In this document: positions 25,199 to 33,880 of the stretch, one piece after another
How the letters are laid out: each line of letters opens with the position of its first letter
Numbering within the stretch: the first letter of the stretch is position 1
NCBI RefSeq assembly: GCF_004102025.1
Contig: NZ_CP025228.1
Coordinates: forward strand, 868,001 to 932,000
Source: Actinomyces qiguomingii
GTDB taxonomy: Bacteria; Actinomycetota; Actinomycetes; Actinomycetales; Actinomycetaceae
Reading direction: 5' to 3'
DNA length: 64,000 bases
Notes under the pieces: generated by a model
Seen by the model: the letters and a program-made list of their open reading frames with translations, nothing else
What the model was told of the DNA's origin: nothing
Database searches by the model: none
Translations under genes and position numbers: made by a program

Positions 25199-26539
25199 TC
25201 AGGCGGCGGACGGCGCGGGCTCCGGATCATCCAGACGCAGCGTGTAGAGGGCGTAGGCGGCGCACACGGCCAGGCAGACCGCTACCACCACGTACGAGAC
25301 AGCGGCGGACGAGCGATCCATAACCCATGATTGGACCAGCGGCATGGTGGCACCTCCGATAATGGCCATCACCAGGCCAGCGGCGCCGTACTTCGTGTCC
25401 TCCTCACCCATGCCCTTGAGGGCCTCGCCGTAGATGGTGGGGAACAGCAGGGAGATGCACGCCGAGAGCATCGCGACGGCGACGGCGCCGACGACGTTGA
25501 CGCTCACCGTGCTGAACAGCGCCAGACACACGCCGGTCACACAGGTGATGACCATGAGCCGACGGCCATCGTAACGGCCCATCAGCCACACCATGGCGAA
25601 GCGGCTAACGAGGAAGACGATGAGGGAGCACTGCAGCCAGTAGCCCGCGACAGTGTCCGATACGCCCAGGGCCTCGGTGACGTAGTGGAGCATATAGGTC
25701 CAGATGCAGGTCTGGGCGGAGATATTGAAGTACTGGGCGACAACACCGAAGCTGTAGCGCTTGTTGGCCAGCAGGCGCATGAACCGGCTCTGGGAGGTCG
25801 TGCGGCTAACGGTCTTGGGCGGGCGCTCGCGGACCTTGACGGTAGCGATGCTGATGGCGAGTAGGATGTACAGGCACGCGAGGACGACGTAGGGGCCCAT
25901 AACGGCCTGCAGCTCGTCGGAGCGGGTGGCTAGCAGCTCGGCCTCGGTCATCGCCTCGCGCTGCGCAGCGGTCGCCGGGTTGACGTTGGGCAGGATCAGG
26001 GTCGTGGCTAGCAGGACGCCGAGGTTCGAGCCGATAGGGTTGAAGGCTTGCGCGAAGTTCAGGCGCCTGGTGGCGTTGTGCTCCGGGCCCATGGCCATGA
26101 CGAAGGGGTTGGCGCTGGTCTCGAGGATCGACAGGCCGGAGGCGAGCGTGAACAGAGCCGCGAGGAACACCGAATAGGTCATCACGTGCGACGCCGGGAT
26201 GAACAGGAGGCCGCCGGTGGCGGCCAGTGAGAGCCCGATGAGGACCCCTCCCTTGTAACCCAGGCGCGAGTTGATCCACGCGGCCGGCAGCGCCAGGCAG
26301 AAGTAGGCGCCGTAGTAGGCGGATTGGACGAGTGAGGACTGGACGTTGTTCATCGAGAACACGGACCGGAAGACCTTGACGAGGGGATCCGTCATGTTCG
26401 CGGCCAGGCCCCAGGCGGCGAAACACGCCACCAGGAGGCCGAAGGGGATCGTCATCCCCGGGTGAAGGAACCCTCGTTCGGGAGCAGTGCTCGCGCCGGG
26501 GCCGGAATCGGTGGGGGTGGGGGATACTGCGGTTGACAT
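25199..26539 (-). CDS. fucP: L-fucose permease, FHS-type MFS carrier
   Basis: 446 residues, about 12 membrane segments, from ATG 26539 with GGAG seven bases upstream; the frame extends upstream without meaning. It matches the FucP/FHS family: FGLLVACFAAWGLAANMTDP in segment 1, where E. coli FucP has its substrate-site region, LSILETSANPFV (E and N conserved) and RLNFAQAFNPIGSN. It is a proton symporter for L-fucose. The gene follows the mutarotase and isomerase genes, which fits this substrate. Confidence 0.9.
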   Translation of the reverse strand: MSTAVSPTPTDSGPGASTAPERGFLHPGMTIPFGLLVACFAAWGLAANMTDPLVKVFRSVFSMNNVQSSLVQSAYYGAYFCLALPAAWINSRLGYKGGVLIGLSLAATGGLLFIPASHVMTYSVFLAALFTLASGLSILETSANPFVMAMGPEHNATRRLNFAQAFNPIGSNLGVLLATTLILPNVNPATAAQREAMTEAELLATRSDELQAVMGPYVVLACLYILLAISIATVKVRERPPKTVSRTTSQSRFMRLLANKRYSFGVVAQYFNISAQTCIWTYMLHYVTEALGVSDTVAGYWLQCSLIVFLVSRFAMVWLMGRYDGRRLMVITCVTGVCLALFSTVSVNVVGAVAVAMLSACISLLFPTIYGEALKGMGEEDTKYGAAGLVMAIIGGATMPLVQSWVMDRSSAAVSYVVVAVCLAVCAAYALYTLRLDDPEPAPSAA

Positions 26540-26615
26540 GGTTCTGCTCCGTTGCAGGGGAGAGTTCCCGGACGCAGCCGGGAGTGTTCGGGTCGAGTGC
26601 CCGCGACTGCGGGCT

Positions 26616-27044
26616 TTACAGGACTCCCTTCTTGAGGATGAGATTGCCGTACAGGGCGGTTTCTCCGGTGATGACCACCGCGGCGACGGACGGCGTGTGC
26701 TCGTAGAAGGCCATGCGCTCGATGGTGCGCACCGCGACCGGTCCGGCATCCTTCTCGGCCTCGGTCCAGATCTGCTCGTAGATGTCCCACACGGGCGGGC
26801 GCGGGTCGTCACCGACGGTCTCCATGAGGGCGACCTGGTAGTCGCTGTACCGGTCCAGCGGCATGAGCTGGAGAATCGAGCGCAGCAGGTCGGGAATGCC
26901 TAGGCCGTCCGCGCGCACCGTGACGGGGTGCAGGTGGTGGCCGGGGAAGTTGGCGTCGGCGAGGAGAATCTCGTCTCCGTGCCCCATTTCGAGCAGGATC
27001 TTGACCAGATCAGGAGACAGGTTGGCGGGTATGTTGCGGAGCAT
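26616..27044 (-). CDS. fucU: L-fucose mutarotase (RbsD/FucU family)
   Basis: 142 residues from ATG 27044 (AAAGGAG five bases before; an adjacent ATG at 27047 is too close). Family marks: LLEMGHGDEILLADANFPG near the start with the conserved His and Asp, and ETALYGNLILKKGVL at the end with the YGN active-site motif. It interconverts alpha and beta anomers of L-fucose in the cytoplasm. It lies between fucI and fucP. Confidence 0.92.
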   Translation of the reverse strand: MLRNIPANLSPDLVKILLEMGHGDEILLADANFPGHHLHPVTVRADGLGIPDLLRSILQLMPLDRYSDYQVALMETVGDDPRPPVWDIYEQIWTEAEKDAGPVAVRTIERMAFYEHTPSVAAVVITGETALYGNLILKKGVL

Positions 27045-27047
27045 CAT

Positions 27048-27303
27048 CGCTCCTTTCGTTGTGTGGTAGGGAGTATGTTCGGTGAGGAGCAGGCCGCGGT
27101 CGTGCAGTGCCGGCGTATCCTCCTCGGCTCAGGCCTGCCAGCACTCCTGGAGGAGTCAGATGCCGGTCAGGTTGCGCAGCAGACGCACTGCGTCGTCGGC
27201 GCGGACCGAACTCGAGCCGAGAGTCAGCGCGAGGGAGTCGTGCTGGCCGTTGTGCTTTGGCCCCTGGGGGCGTGCGTCGGTGCTCGTCGTCGTGGTGCGT
27301 CCA
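27048..27303 (-). other. 256-bp gap between fucI and fucU
   Basis: Unusually long for genes of one operon. No ORF of quality. It may hold a second promoter for fucU-fucP, but no clear -35/-10 pair was seen. Confidence 0.4.
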
Positions 27304-29073
27304 TCAGCGGTAGATGGGGCCGAAAGCGGCGCAGGCCCGGAAGTCAGCCCCTTCCAGGTCGGCGGTGCCGAAGGGGATCCAGGCCTTGGGGCGCAGGATG
27401 TGCTCTCGCGGGATGTTGTGCATGTACACGGGGATGCGCAGCATGGCGGCAAGGGTGAGCAGGTCGGCGCCGAAGTGGCCGTAGCCGGTCGCGGTGTGGT
27501 TCGCGCCCCAATTGGCCATCCAGTCGTAGACGCTGGTGTGGGCGCCCGCGCCGGTCAGGCGGGGCACGAAGAAGGTCGTCGGCCAGGTCGGGTCGGTGCG
27601 GTCCTCGATTGTGATGCGGACCTCGTCGGGCAGGCAGACGGTCCACCCCTCGGAGACCTGGAGGACCGGGCCCTGACCGGCAACGAAGTTGAGCCGCGCC
27701 GCCGTGACGGGCATGTCGCCGGCGGTGACGAAGTGCGTGGAGAACCCGCCGCCGGGGAAGTACTCGCGGGTGGCGGCGTGGAAGGTTGTGGCGGCCAGGT
27801 CATTGGCGATGTCCTCCTCGGTGATCTCCCACCACTGCTTGATGATGGGATGCCCCTGGGCGTCCCTTTCCTGGCCAGCGGCGTTGAGGGTGGTGGCGCC
27901 GGAGTTACGCAGGTCGATGAACCCGTCGGCGGCACGACCCTCAAGGGTGTAGCCGGTGATGCGCTTGACCGATGCGGGGCTCCAGTAGGTGCGCACATCG
28001 CTGAAGAGTTGGGGGCGGTGAGTGAGCACCGAGTTGAAGAGCATCGTGATGGCGTTGGCGGCGTCGGCCTCGGTGGCGAAGACCTTCTCGGGACGCCTAC
28101 CGTTCCAGTCGAAGGTCGTGTTGATCATGGTCTCCATGAGATCGCCATTGGGTTTGAAATCCGTCCACTGGCGCTGGCCCTGGAACCCTGCGGCGATGGC
28201 GTCGTGCCCGCCGGCCTCCTCGACGAAGCCCAGTTCGGCGAGCCTAGGGTTGCCCTCCATGAGGTCGCGTCCGATGAGGATCATCTTGACGCAGTACTCG
28301 AACTGGGCGTCGTACTCCTCCTGGGTGACACGGTTGTGCTCGGGGTTGTGGTTCTCACCGATGCGCAGGTTTTCTCGAGCCCAGTCCAGAGCCTTGTCAT
28401 ACTCCTGGTGATCGTAAATGCCCTGCTCGATGCGGCGGTCGATCTCGATCATGTCGATGTACTCGGTGCGCATGCCGAGGTAGTCGGCGAGGAACTGCTC
28501 GGGCGGGCGGCAGCCGGCGATGCCCATGGAGACGGTGCCGATGGACAGGTAGCTGCGTCCCTTCATGAGGCCGACGGCGAGGGCGGCACGGGCATAGCGC
28601 AGCAGGTTCTCGACGACGTCGTCGGTGAGTCCGGAGTCTTCGGCGTCCTGGACGTCATGACCGTAGATGCCGAAACAGGGTATGCCGAGCATGTTGTAGG
28701 CGCTGGCGGCGGCTGCCAAGGTGACTGCTCCCGGGCGTTCGGTGCCATTGAAGCCCCAGATGGCGTGGGGGATGGAGGAGTCGAGGTCGAGCACCTCGGT
28801 GATGTAGTTCCAGGAGGCGGTGACCGTGAGATCTGCGCAGACGTTCTCGGTGCGGAACTGCTCCTTGCAGGCGGCGGCTTCGCTGACACCACCGATGGTG
28901 GTGTTGGAGACAACGGTGCGTACGGGGGAGCCGTCGGGGTAGGTGAGATGGGAGGCGATGAGTTCGGCGACGTCGTTGGCGAGCTGCATCGTCTTGTCTT
29001 CGAGGGACTCGCGAATGCCCCGGCGTCCGTCGATGAGGGGACGGATACCGATGGCGGGATAGGTGGTGGACAT
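27304..29073 (-). CDS. fucI: L-fucose isomerase
   Basis: 589 residues, the length of E. coli FucI (591). It begins STTYPAIGIRPLIDGRRGIR, contains SNTTIGGVSEAAAC, the substrate stretch AIWGFNGTERPGAV and KGRSYLSIGTVSMGIAG, and ends GYGHFGADLLTLAAMLRIPV with the metal-ligand histidine region. It converts L-fucose to L-fuculose using Mn2+ in the cytoplasm. AAAGG precedes the ATG. No fuculokinase or fuculose-phosphate aldolase gene lies directly here. Confidence 0.95.
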   Translation of the reverse strand: MSTTYPAIGIRPLIDGRRGIRESLEDKTMQLANDVAELIASHLTYPDGSPVRTVVSNTTIGGVSEAAACKEQFRTENVCADLTVTASWNYITEVLDLDSSIPHAIWGFNGTERPGAVTLAAAASAYNMLGIPCFGIYGHDVQDAEDSGLTDDVVENLLRYARAALAVGLMKGRSYLSIGTVSMGIAGCRPPEQFLADYLGMRTEYIDMIEIDRRIEQGIYDHQEYDKALDWARENLRIGENHNPEHNRVTQEEYDAQFEYCVKMILIGRDLMEGNPRLAELGFVEEAGGHDAIAAGFQGQRQWTDFKPNGDLMETMINTTFDWNGRRPEKVFATEADAANAITMLFNSVLTHRPQLFSDVRTYWSPASVKRITGYTLEGRAADGFIDLRNSGATTLNAAGQERDAQGHPIIKQWWEITEEDIANDLAATTFHAATREYFPGGGFSTHFVTAGDMPVTAARLNFVAGQGPVLQVSEGWTVCLPDEVRITIEDRTDPTWPTTFFVPRLTGAGAHTSVYDWMANWGANHTATGYGHFGADLLTLAAMLRIPVYMHNIPREHILRPKAWIPFGTADLEGADFRACAAFGPIYR

Positions 29074-29133
29074 GGGCTACTGCCTTTCGCTGGGCGTCGG
29101 TGACCAGAGCGGCGCACCTCAATAAGAGCGCCA

Positions 29134-29167
29134 ACATAGTATGTGTGCTGCGCGTGAGCGATGTCAA
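29134..29167 (-). promoter_or_regulatory. Candidate fucI promoter and palindromic operator
   Basis: On the minus strand TTGACA (29167-29162) is followed 18-20 bp later by CATACT/TACTAT (29143-29136). The -10 area is overlapped by the palindrome ACATAGTATGT (29134-29144), which would suit repression. It lies about 60-90 bp before fucI. Confidence 0.5.
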
Positions 29168-29405
29168 GCAATAGCTTGCGATCTGCGGTGCTGTAGGCGT
29201 GAGAGCGCAAACATGGCATCCGGGTTGTGATGAGGTCTCGCGGCGGGACGCATCGCGGCGCCGCACCTGATGGAAGGGCACCCCCATGCTTCTTCAGCAC
29301 GCCGGCGAGCAGATCGCCAAGGCTTGCTCCCACCTGTCCGCAGACGGCCTCGGCGTAGGTGCGGTCGTCGCCGGCCTGGACTGGGTTCGCTTCCCTCCCC
29401 TCACC
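29168..29405. other. Gene-free stretch upstream of fucI
   Basis: No credible ORF or RNA gene. A CAAGC/GCTTG inverted pair lies close to 29165-29180 at the promoter edge. The stretch leads into the family-D array at 29406. Confidence 0.4.
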
Positions 29406-29505
29406 GAGTTCGGTCGATATAACCAACGAGTTCGGTCGATATGACGATCGAGTTCGGTCGAAATAACCAACGAGTTCGGTCGATATAACCAACGAGTTCG
29501 GTTGG
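29406..29505 (+). repeat. Family-D 22-bp-period array (4.5 units)
   Basis: GAGTTCGGTCGATATAACC and variants (ATATGACG, AAATAACC) begin at 29406, 29428, 29450, 29472 and 29494, exactly 22 bp apart. The last partial unit runs into GGTTGGTGGGGC and then the left end of a family-B element, the same junction as at 965-1020 in reverse. Confidence 0.9.
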
Positions 29506-29548
29506 TGGGGCCGGCGGGGCGGGGAAGTGTCCAGATTCGGCACAAACG

Positions 29549-29791
29549 AGGATCCCGTTACCTTGTTGGTGGTTCCGGGAAGTCCGGGGCCGGGCCAGCC
29601 GCTGTGGGCATGATGTCTTGCCCCTGTCGTTTGATGATCCGGGGGGTGTTGTCACCCATGGTGGCGGGCGGGTGGTGATCGCTGATTAGGGGAACGACCC
29701 GCCGCAGCGCGGCGATGTCTTTCGTAACGTGGGTGCGGGGCCGTCTGCCTGACAGGCTGACCCACCAACGCACGAGAGAGGCGCAGGAAAG
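29549..29791 (+). ncRNA. Possible IS110 bridge RNA region
   Basis: In the IS110 group the non-coding left end encodes a structured bridge RNA that pairs with target and donor DNA. This segment is the only long non-coding part of the element, and it contains short complementary stretches. The RNA itself was not folded here; the assignment rests on family knowledge and position. Confidence 0.35.
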
Positions 29792-30997
29792 GTGAACATC
29801 GAGGATGTGGAGGTCTTCGTCGGTATCGACGTGGGCAAGGCCGAGCACTGGGCCACGGCCCTGACCGACGACGGGAAGAAGATCTTCGACAAGGCCCTAC
29901 CCAACGACGAATCCAGGCTTAGGGACCTGTACGAGCGTCTGGGTGAGCATGGCCGGGTCCTGGTGGCTGTGGATCAGCCGGCAACGATCGGGGCCCTGGC
30001 GGTGGCGGTGGCTCAGGCGATGGGTATCACCGTGGGCTACCTACCCGGCCTGTCCATGCGCAGGATCGCCGACCTGACCCCGGGCAATGCCAAGACCGAC
30101 GCTCGCGATGCGGCGGTGATCGCGGATGCTGCCCGCACCATGCCCCACACGCTGCGAGCGATCGACGCCTCGGACAAGGACGCGGCCGCGTTGAGCATGC
30201 TCACAGGGTTTGACCTGGACCTGGCCCGCCAGGTCAATCAGACCGCTAACCGTATCCGGGGCCTGTACACCCAAATCCACCCAGCCCTGGAGACTGTGCT
30301 GGGCAAGTGGCTCGAACACGACCCAATACTGGAGGTGATCGCCGCCTGGCCCACCCCAGCCCACCTGCGCAAGGCCGGCCGGGCGCGGATTGACGCCAAG
30401 CTCAAATCCAAGGGCGCCAAGCGCCATGCCGCCTGGGCAAAAGCCATCACCGACGCCCTGAACAAGCAGACCGTCGTGGTCGCTGGTACCGACGCGGCCG
30501 GGGTGGTGCTGCCACACCTGGCCCGCCAGCTCATCGCCCTACACGCCCAACGCGACGATGTCGCCGCCCAGGTTGAGGCCCTGGTGGAGGCCCACCCTCT
30601 TTACCCGGTCCTGACCTCCATGCCCGGGGTGGGGGTCAGGACCGCCGCCGTCTTCCTGGCAGAGACCGCGGGCAAGACCTTTCCCTCCGGCGCCCACCTG
30701 GCCTCCTACGCCGGCCTGACACCAGTCACCCGGCGGTCGGGGTCCTCCATACGCGGCGAGTACGTCTCCCACGCGGGCAACAAGCGCCTCAAGAGAGCCA
30801 TGTTCCTGTCAGCCTTCGCCTCCCTCAGATCCGACCCCGCATCCCGGGCCTACTACGACCGCAAACGCGCCCAGGGCAAGCGACACAACCAAGCCATACT
30901 CGCACTCGCACACCGCCGCATACTCACCCTATACGCCATGATCCGAGACGGATCCCTCTACGACCCACCAGCCCAACAACTACCCGCCGCCGCTTGA
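29792..30997 (+). CDS. IS110-family transposase
   Basis: 401 residues from GTG with CAGGAAAG upstream. The N-terminal RuvC-like domain has FVGIDVGKAEHW with the first Asp, VAVDQPATIG, and KTDARDAAVIAD with the last acidic pair (DEDD type). The C-terminal Transposase_20 domain has SMPGVGVRTAAVFLAE, FPSGAHLASYAGLTPVTRRS and the serine-containing GEYVSHAGNKRLKRAMF. The frame is intact, so the enzyme may be active. IS110 enzymes act with a bridge RNA and leave no conventional inverted repeats. Confidence 0.93.
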   Translation: MNIEDVEVFVGIDVGKAEHWATALTDDGKKIFDKALPNDESRLRDLYERLGEHGRVLVAVDQPATIGALAVAVAQAMGITVGYLPGLSMRRIADLTPGNAKTDARDAAVIADAARTMPHTLRAIDASDKDAAALSMLTGFDLDLARQVNQTANRIRGLYTQIHPALETVLGKWLEHDPILEVIAAWPTPAHLRKAGRARIDAKLKSKGAKRHAAWAKAITDALNKQTVVVAGTDAAGVVLPHLARQLIALHAQRDDVAAQVEALVEAHPLYPVLTSMPGVGVRTAAVFLAETAGKTFPSGAHLASYAGLTPVTRRSGSSIRGEYVSHAGNKRLKRAMFLSAFASLRSDPASRAYYDRKRAQGKRHNQAILALAHRRILTLYAMIRDGSLYDPPAQQLPAAA

Positions 30998-31156
30998 CAA
31001 ACCACATAGGGGCACCCCCCGCCCGAAGCCGTGCACCAGATCCGCATGATTCCAACGAATCCGTGGGATCCTGCCGGCACAGGCGGGGTGTTCGTGCCGT
31101 ATCTGGTTCTTCCGGTTTGAGGGTGTGGCGGTTCGCCGGGTGTGTGCGGCTGGGTG

Positions 31157-31220
31157 AGGTAACACGCCGAGACCGGCACTTGTAACACACCGAGACCGGC
31201 ACTAATGACGTACCGAGGTG
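31157..31220 (+). repeat. Family-D-like array, 22-23 bp period
   Basis: GTAACACGCCGAGACCGGCA at 31157 and GTAACACACCGAGACCGGCA at 31180, then a degenerate GACGTACCGAGG. The core CCGAGACCGG is the complement of CCGGTCTCGG in the array at 38164. Confidence 0.6.
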
Positions 31221-31284
31221 GTAGTGCTTTGGTGTCGGCTTTGGAGTGGGCCTGACGGTTCGTTTGTTCTGGTCGGCGGTTCGT

Positions 31285-31335
31285 CACTTCCCGCGACGGT
31301 TCGGCAACTAGAGGCACGAACCGTCGTGGGAAGTG
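31285..31335. other. 19-bp hairpin with 13-base loop
   Basis: CACTTCCCGCGACGGTTCG (31285-31303) pairs with CGAACCGTCGTGGGAAGTG (31317-31335) with one G-T wobble. Related GACGGTTCG/CGAACCGTC words occur nearby at 31255 and 31377. No T-run follows, and no gene ends here. Confidence 0.7.
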
Positions 31336-31847
31336 CCGAAGCGTTGGTGCCAAGTGACGAATCGTCGCCGTTCATGACGAACCGTCGTGCGGGGCACACG
31401 GGCGGACACGCCCCAGGTCCGTGCCCCTCAGCGGCGCATGCGCGCCCGAGGCGCCTGGGGTCGCGGCATTATTAGCAAGCAGCGGAATCACTGTAAGTAC
31501 TGAGCGGTGCCGTCGACGGCCGCCGCTCCGGTCGGCGTTCGGATGGTCTCAACGGCCCTAACGAATCGTTCCCGCAAGGCCCTCCACCGCCGGCCCGACA
31601 ACATCCCCGTCGGCCGGAGAACGTCCCTGGTTCGGCGAAGACGTTCTCATCAGCCCGATAATGCCCTTACCGGCCCGAAACCCGCCCGAATGTGGAGGGT
31701 TTGGGGAGGAAGAGGTCGTCTGCGGCAGATCGACACCCATCGAAGACGACTTCCCACACCCGAAAACGACTTCCCACACCCGAAAACGACCACCACACCG
31801 CAGCCCCGGCCCCAACCACCACACCATCAAACCGGAAGAGCCGGTTT

Positions 31848-31906
31848 ACGACCTTGGGGGGCGTTTTACGACTACCCCGGGGTCGTAAAACGCCCCCCAA
31901 GGTCGT
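31848..31906. terminator. Perfect 25-bp hairpin after the PTS operon
   Basis: Arms 31848-31872 and 31882-31906 are exact complements (ACGACCTTGGGGGGCGTTTT and on) around a 9-base loop TACCCCGGG. It lies 62 bp beyond the stop of the PRD regulator (minus strand), the last gene of the PTS operon. No T-tract follows on either strand, so termination is plausible but not certain; it also directly abuts a family-A end. Confidence 0.6.
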
Positions 31907-31967
31907 GGATCGCATCCAAAGGCCGTGCCCGCCTCAGACGGCGAGGAACGCCGACGGGCTGCCCGAG

Positions 31968-33878
31968 TCACAGCACGTCAAGCATGGTGGCGACGAAGGC
32001 GTCGTAGGAGTCGGCCGCGGACAGACGGGCGACCTTGGCGGGATCCACCAGCGCCCTGATCACGGCGTCGAATACATCCCCGAAGGCATCGCGGCTATCG
32101 GCGGACAGGCACAGCATCGCCACCAAGGTGACTGGGGTGCCATCCCAGTCGATGGGACGGTCGGCAAGGCACACGGCAATCGCAGTGCGTGCGGCGGTCA
32201 TCTCGATTGTATGCGGGATCGCGGCGCCGGAGGCGAAGGCGGTGGTGGACAGCCGCTCGCGCTCCTTGACCTGATCCAGGAACTCCGGGCCGACGGCGTC
32301 AGCCCGGGCGAGCAGACCCGCCGCCATTTCCAGGGAGGCGTCGCGGTCCCGCCCTCCCGCGATGCGGGCGAACAACTCTGGCTCCATCACCGTGGTCAGC
32401 CATGCTGCGGCTTTGAACCACTTGTGGCCGGCGGCGATGTCAGCGGCCATCTCTCGAATCCGTTCCAGGTCGGCGTCCGTGAGCAGCAGTCCCGTACGCA
32501 CAACTGGAACATCAGGTGCGTTAGGCAACGGGACCGTGGTAACAATCAGGTCGGCGGTCAGTTCGGGCCCGACGGCGTCGACCTCCGTGATCACCCGGTC
32601 CACCCTTCCGGTTCCCGCCAACGCGATTTCCACTGCATGCATTAGGGAGACATGGACGTCGTAGTAGCGGGGGACGACGATGGCGACGGCGACCTGATCG
32701 TCCTGCGCATGCATGGACAGTAGGCGACCCCCCACATGGAAGGCAAGGAAGCCGATCTCGTCCTCGCTGACCTCAATGCCGGTCTCCAACTGGATCTGTC
32801 GGGCAATGAACACGGCCAGTTCATGTACCAGGGGGTGGGTGTTCTTAACGGACTGCCCCACCGGGATGCGGGCGGAGTCGTGGTATGCGGCCCGCTGCAC
32901 CAGGCTGCGCACATGCAGGGCCAGGAAGGCGATGAACCTGTCGTCCGCGAGGTCCACCAGATAGTTGGCGTTGAGCTTTGCGACGATCCGGGTAACCATA
33001 TCCAAGTAATGCTCGTCAAGGAATGCCCGGACCTCTGGGCTGGAGGCCTCCTCTGGATATGTGGGGGCGGCCTTGGTCAGGAGCAGCAGCGCCAGATAGG
33101 CGACCTCCCGCTCCGGCACCTGCACGCCGAAGACTCGTGCCACGAGTTCACTCACCGCGTGAGACACCGGTGCGAGGGCGTCGCCGGGAGGCAGCTGCGA
33201 ATCATGAACGGACCGACCCTGCCGCACCCGGTCGACCATGATGGCTATGTGGGCTACCAACTCGTCGGCCGTCCACTCGTTGATGGACAACTGAAAGTCA
33301 TTCAGCACCCCCCGCAGTTGCTTCTTGAAGCCCAGCAACTCCGGCTCGTCAAGGCGGCGGGCGACTTCCTCGACGTCGATGAATTGGCGCCGGCGCACGG
33401 CGGCCCCGGTCAGCAGGCGCCGCATGAGACGGCGCTGGGCCGCCTCATCCCCCTCAAGCGAGAGTCGCTCGTGATCGCGGTTGAGGCGCAGACCGAATTG
33501 CGCCGCCAGCGGCCGGGCCTTACCCAGGTCGGCCTCGATAGTGGAATCGGAGACGTGTAACTTCTCCGCCAAGTCGAATACACTGACCGGCTTCAGCGCA
33601 GATACAAGTATTTGCAGGATACGAGTAAGCCGGGCCTCGGGACCGTCATCGCCTAACCCGGCTTCTGGCTGCGCCAGTCGGGCTCTGGCCAAGGCAGTCG
33701 CATCAAGGCGGTAGCCGGCGTGGGAGGAAGACACCACACGTCCGTACCGGTTGTTGGCTGCGGCCACGTAGTTCCGGATCGTGCGGGCCGATACGGCCAG
33801 CCGGGTGGCCAACTCGGAGGAGGACAGTGTGCGGTTCTCCTCCTGGAGGATCTGCAACAGATCCTCGAAACTCGTCAT
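31968..33878 (-). CDS. PRD-containing PTS regulator (BglG/MtlR/LicR type)
   Basis: 636 residues. Order of domains: winged helix-turn-helix (about 5-60, SSSELATRLAVSARTIRNYV), a second helix-turn-helix (about 85-130), PRD1 and PRD2 (about 185-400, with histidines in LVAHIAIM, FLALHVRS, THPLVHELAVF and FLAFHVGG), an EIIB-like stretch (about 400-480), and an EIIA domain with phosphohistidine in GAAIPHTIEM. It is a DNA-binding activator controlled by PTS phosphorylation. It is the last gene of the PTS operon and starts three bases after the kinase gene. Confidence 0.92.
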   Translation of the reverse strand: MTSFEDLLQILQEENRTLSSSELATRLAVSARTIRNYVAAANNRYGRVVSSSHAGYRLDATALARARLAQPEAGLGDDGPEARLTRILQILVSALKPVSVFDLAEKLHVSDSTIEADLGKARPLAAQFGLRLNRDHERLSLEGDEAAQRRLMRRLLTGAAVRRRQFIDVEEVARRLDEPELLGFKKQLRGVLNDFQLSINEWTADELVAHIAIMVDRVRQGRSVHDSQLPPGDALAPVSHAVSELVARVFGVQVPEREVAYLALLLLTKAAPTYPEEASSPEVRAFLDEHYLDMVTRIVAKLNANYLVDLADDRFIAFLALHVRSLVQRAAYHDSARIPVGQSVKNTHPLVHELAVFIARQIQLETGIEVSEDEIGFLAFHVGGRLLSMHAQDDQVAVAIVVPRYYDVHVSLMHAVEIALAGTGRVDRVITEVDAVGPELTADLIVTTVPLPNAPDVPVVRTGLLLTDADLERIREMAADIAAGHKWFKAAAWLTTVMEPELFARIAGGRDRDASLEMAAGLLARADAVGPEFLDQVKERERLSTTAFASGAAIPHTIEMTAARTAIAVCLADRPIDWDGTPVTLVAMLCLSADSRDAFGDVFDAVIRALVDPAKVARLSAADSYDAFVATMLDVL

Positions 33879-33880
33879 GG

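Larger units (their letters stand above)
29549..31006 (+). mobile_element. IS110-family insertion sequence (limits inferred)
   Basis: Limits are inferred from where similarity to the uninterrupted family-B copy stops (after GGCACAAACGA) and resumes (GCACCCCCCGCCC), good to perhaps ten bases. The length of about 1.46 kb suits the family. No long terminal inverted repeats were seen, as expected for IS110. About 230 bp of non-coding left end precede the transposase gene, and only a few bases follow it. Confidence 0.6.
29525..31106 (+). mobile_element. Family-B MITE-like element interrupted by IS110
   Basis: Left end AAGTGTCCAGATTCGGCACA at 29525-29544 and right part from about 31007, ending GTGTTCGTGCCGTATCTGG (31088-31106). 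The right part contains ATCCGCATGATTCCAACGA, which matches the intact copy at 863-988 in reverse. About 1.46 kb between them is absent from the intact copy and contains the transposase gene. The right end abuts a family-A end at 31102. Confidence 0.65.
31102..31846. repeat. Segment bounded by inverted family-A ends (locus 3)
   Basis: Left end 31102-31128 (GGTTCTTCCGGTTTGAGGG core) and right end 31819-31846 (CATCAAACCGGAAGAGCCGG core) are inverted. The 745-bp segment holds a short array (31157-31220), a hairpin (31285-31335) and a tandem ACACCCGAAAACGACTTCCC repeat near 31750-31790, and no supported gene. The interior next to the right end resembles that of locus 2 (CCCGAAAACG). Confidence 0.6.

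Noticed and set aside
27082..29103. 673-codon plus-strand frame opposite fucI
   Set aside because: Antisense shadow; fucI itself matches its family along its whole length.
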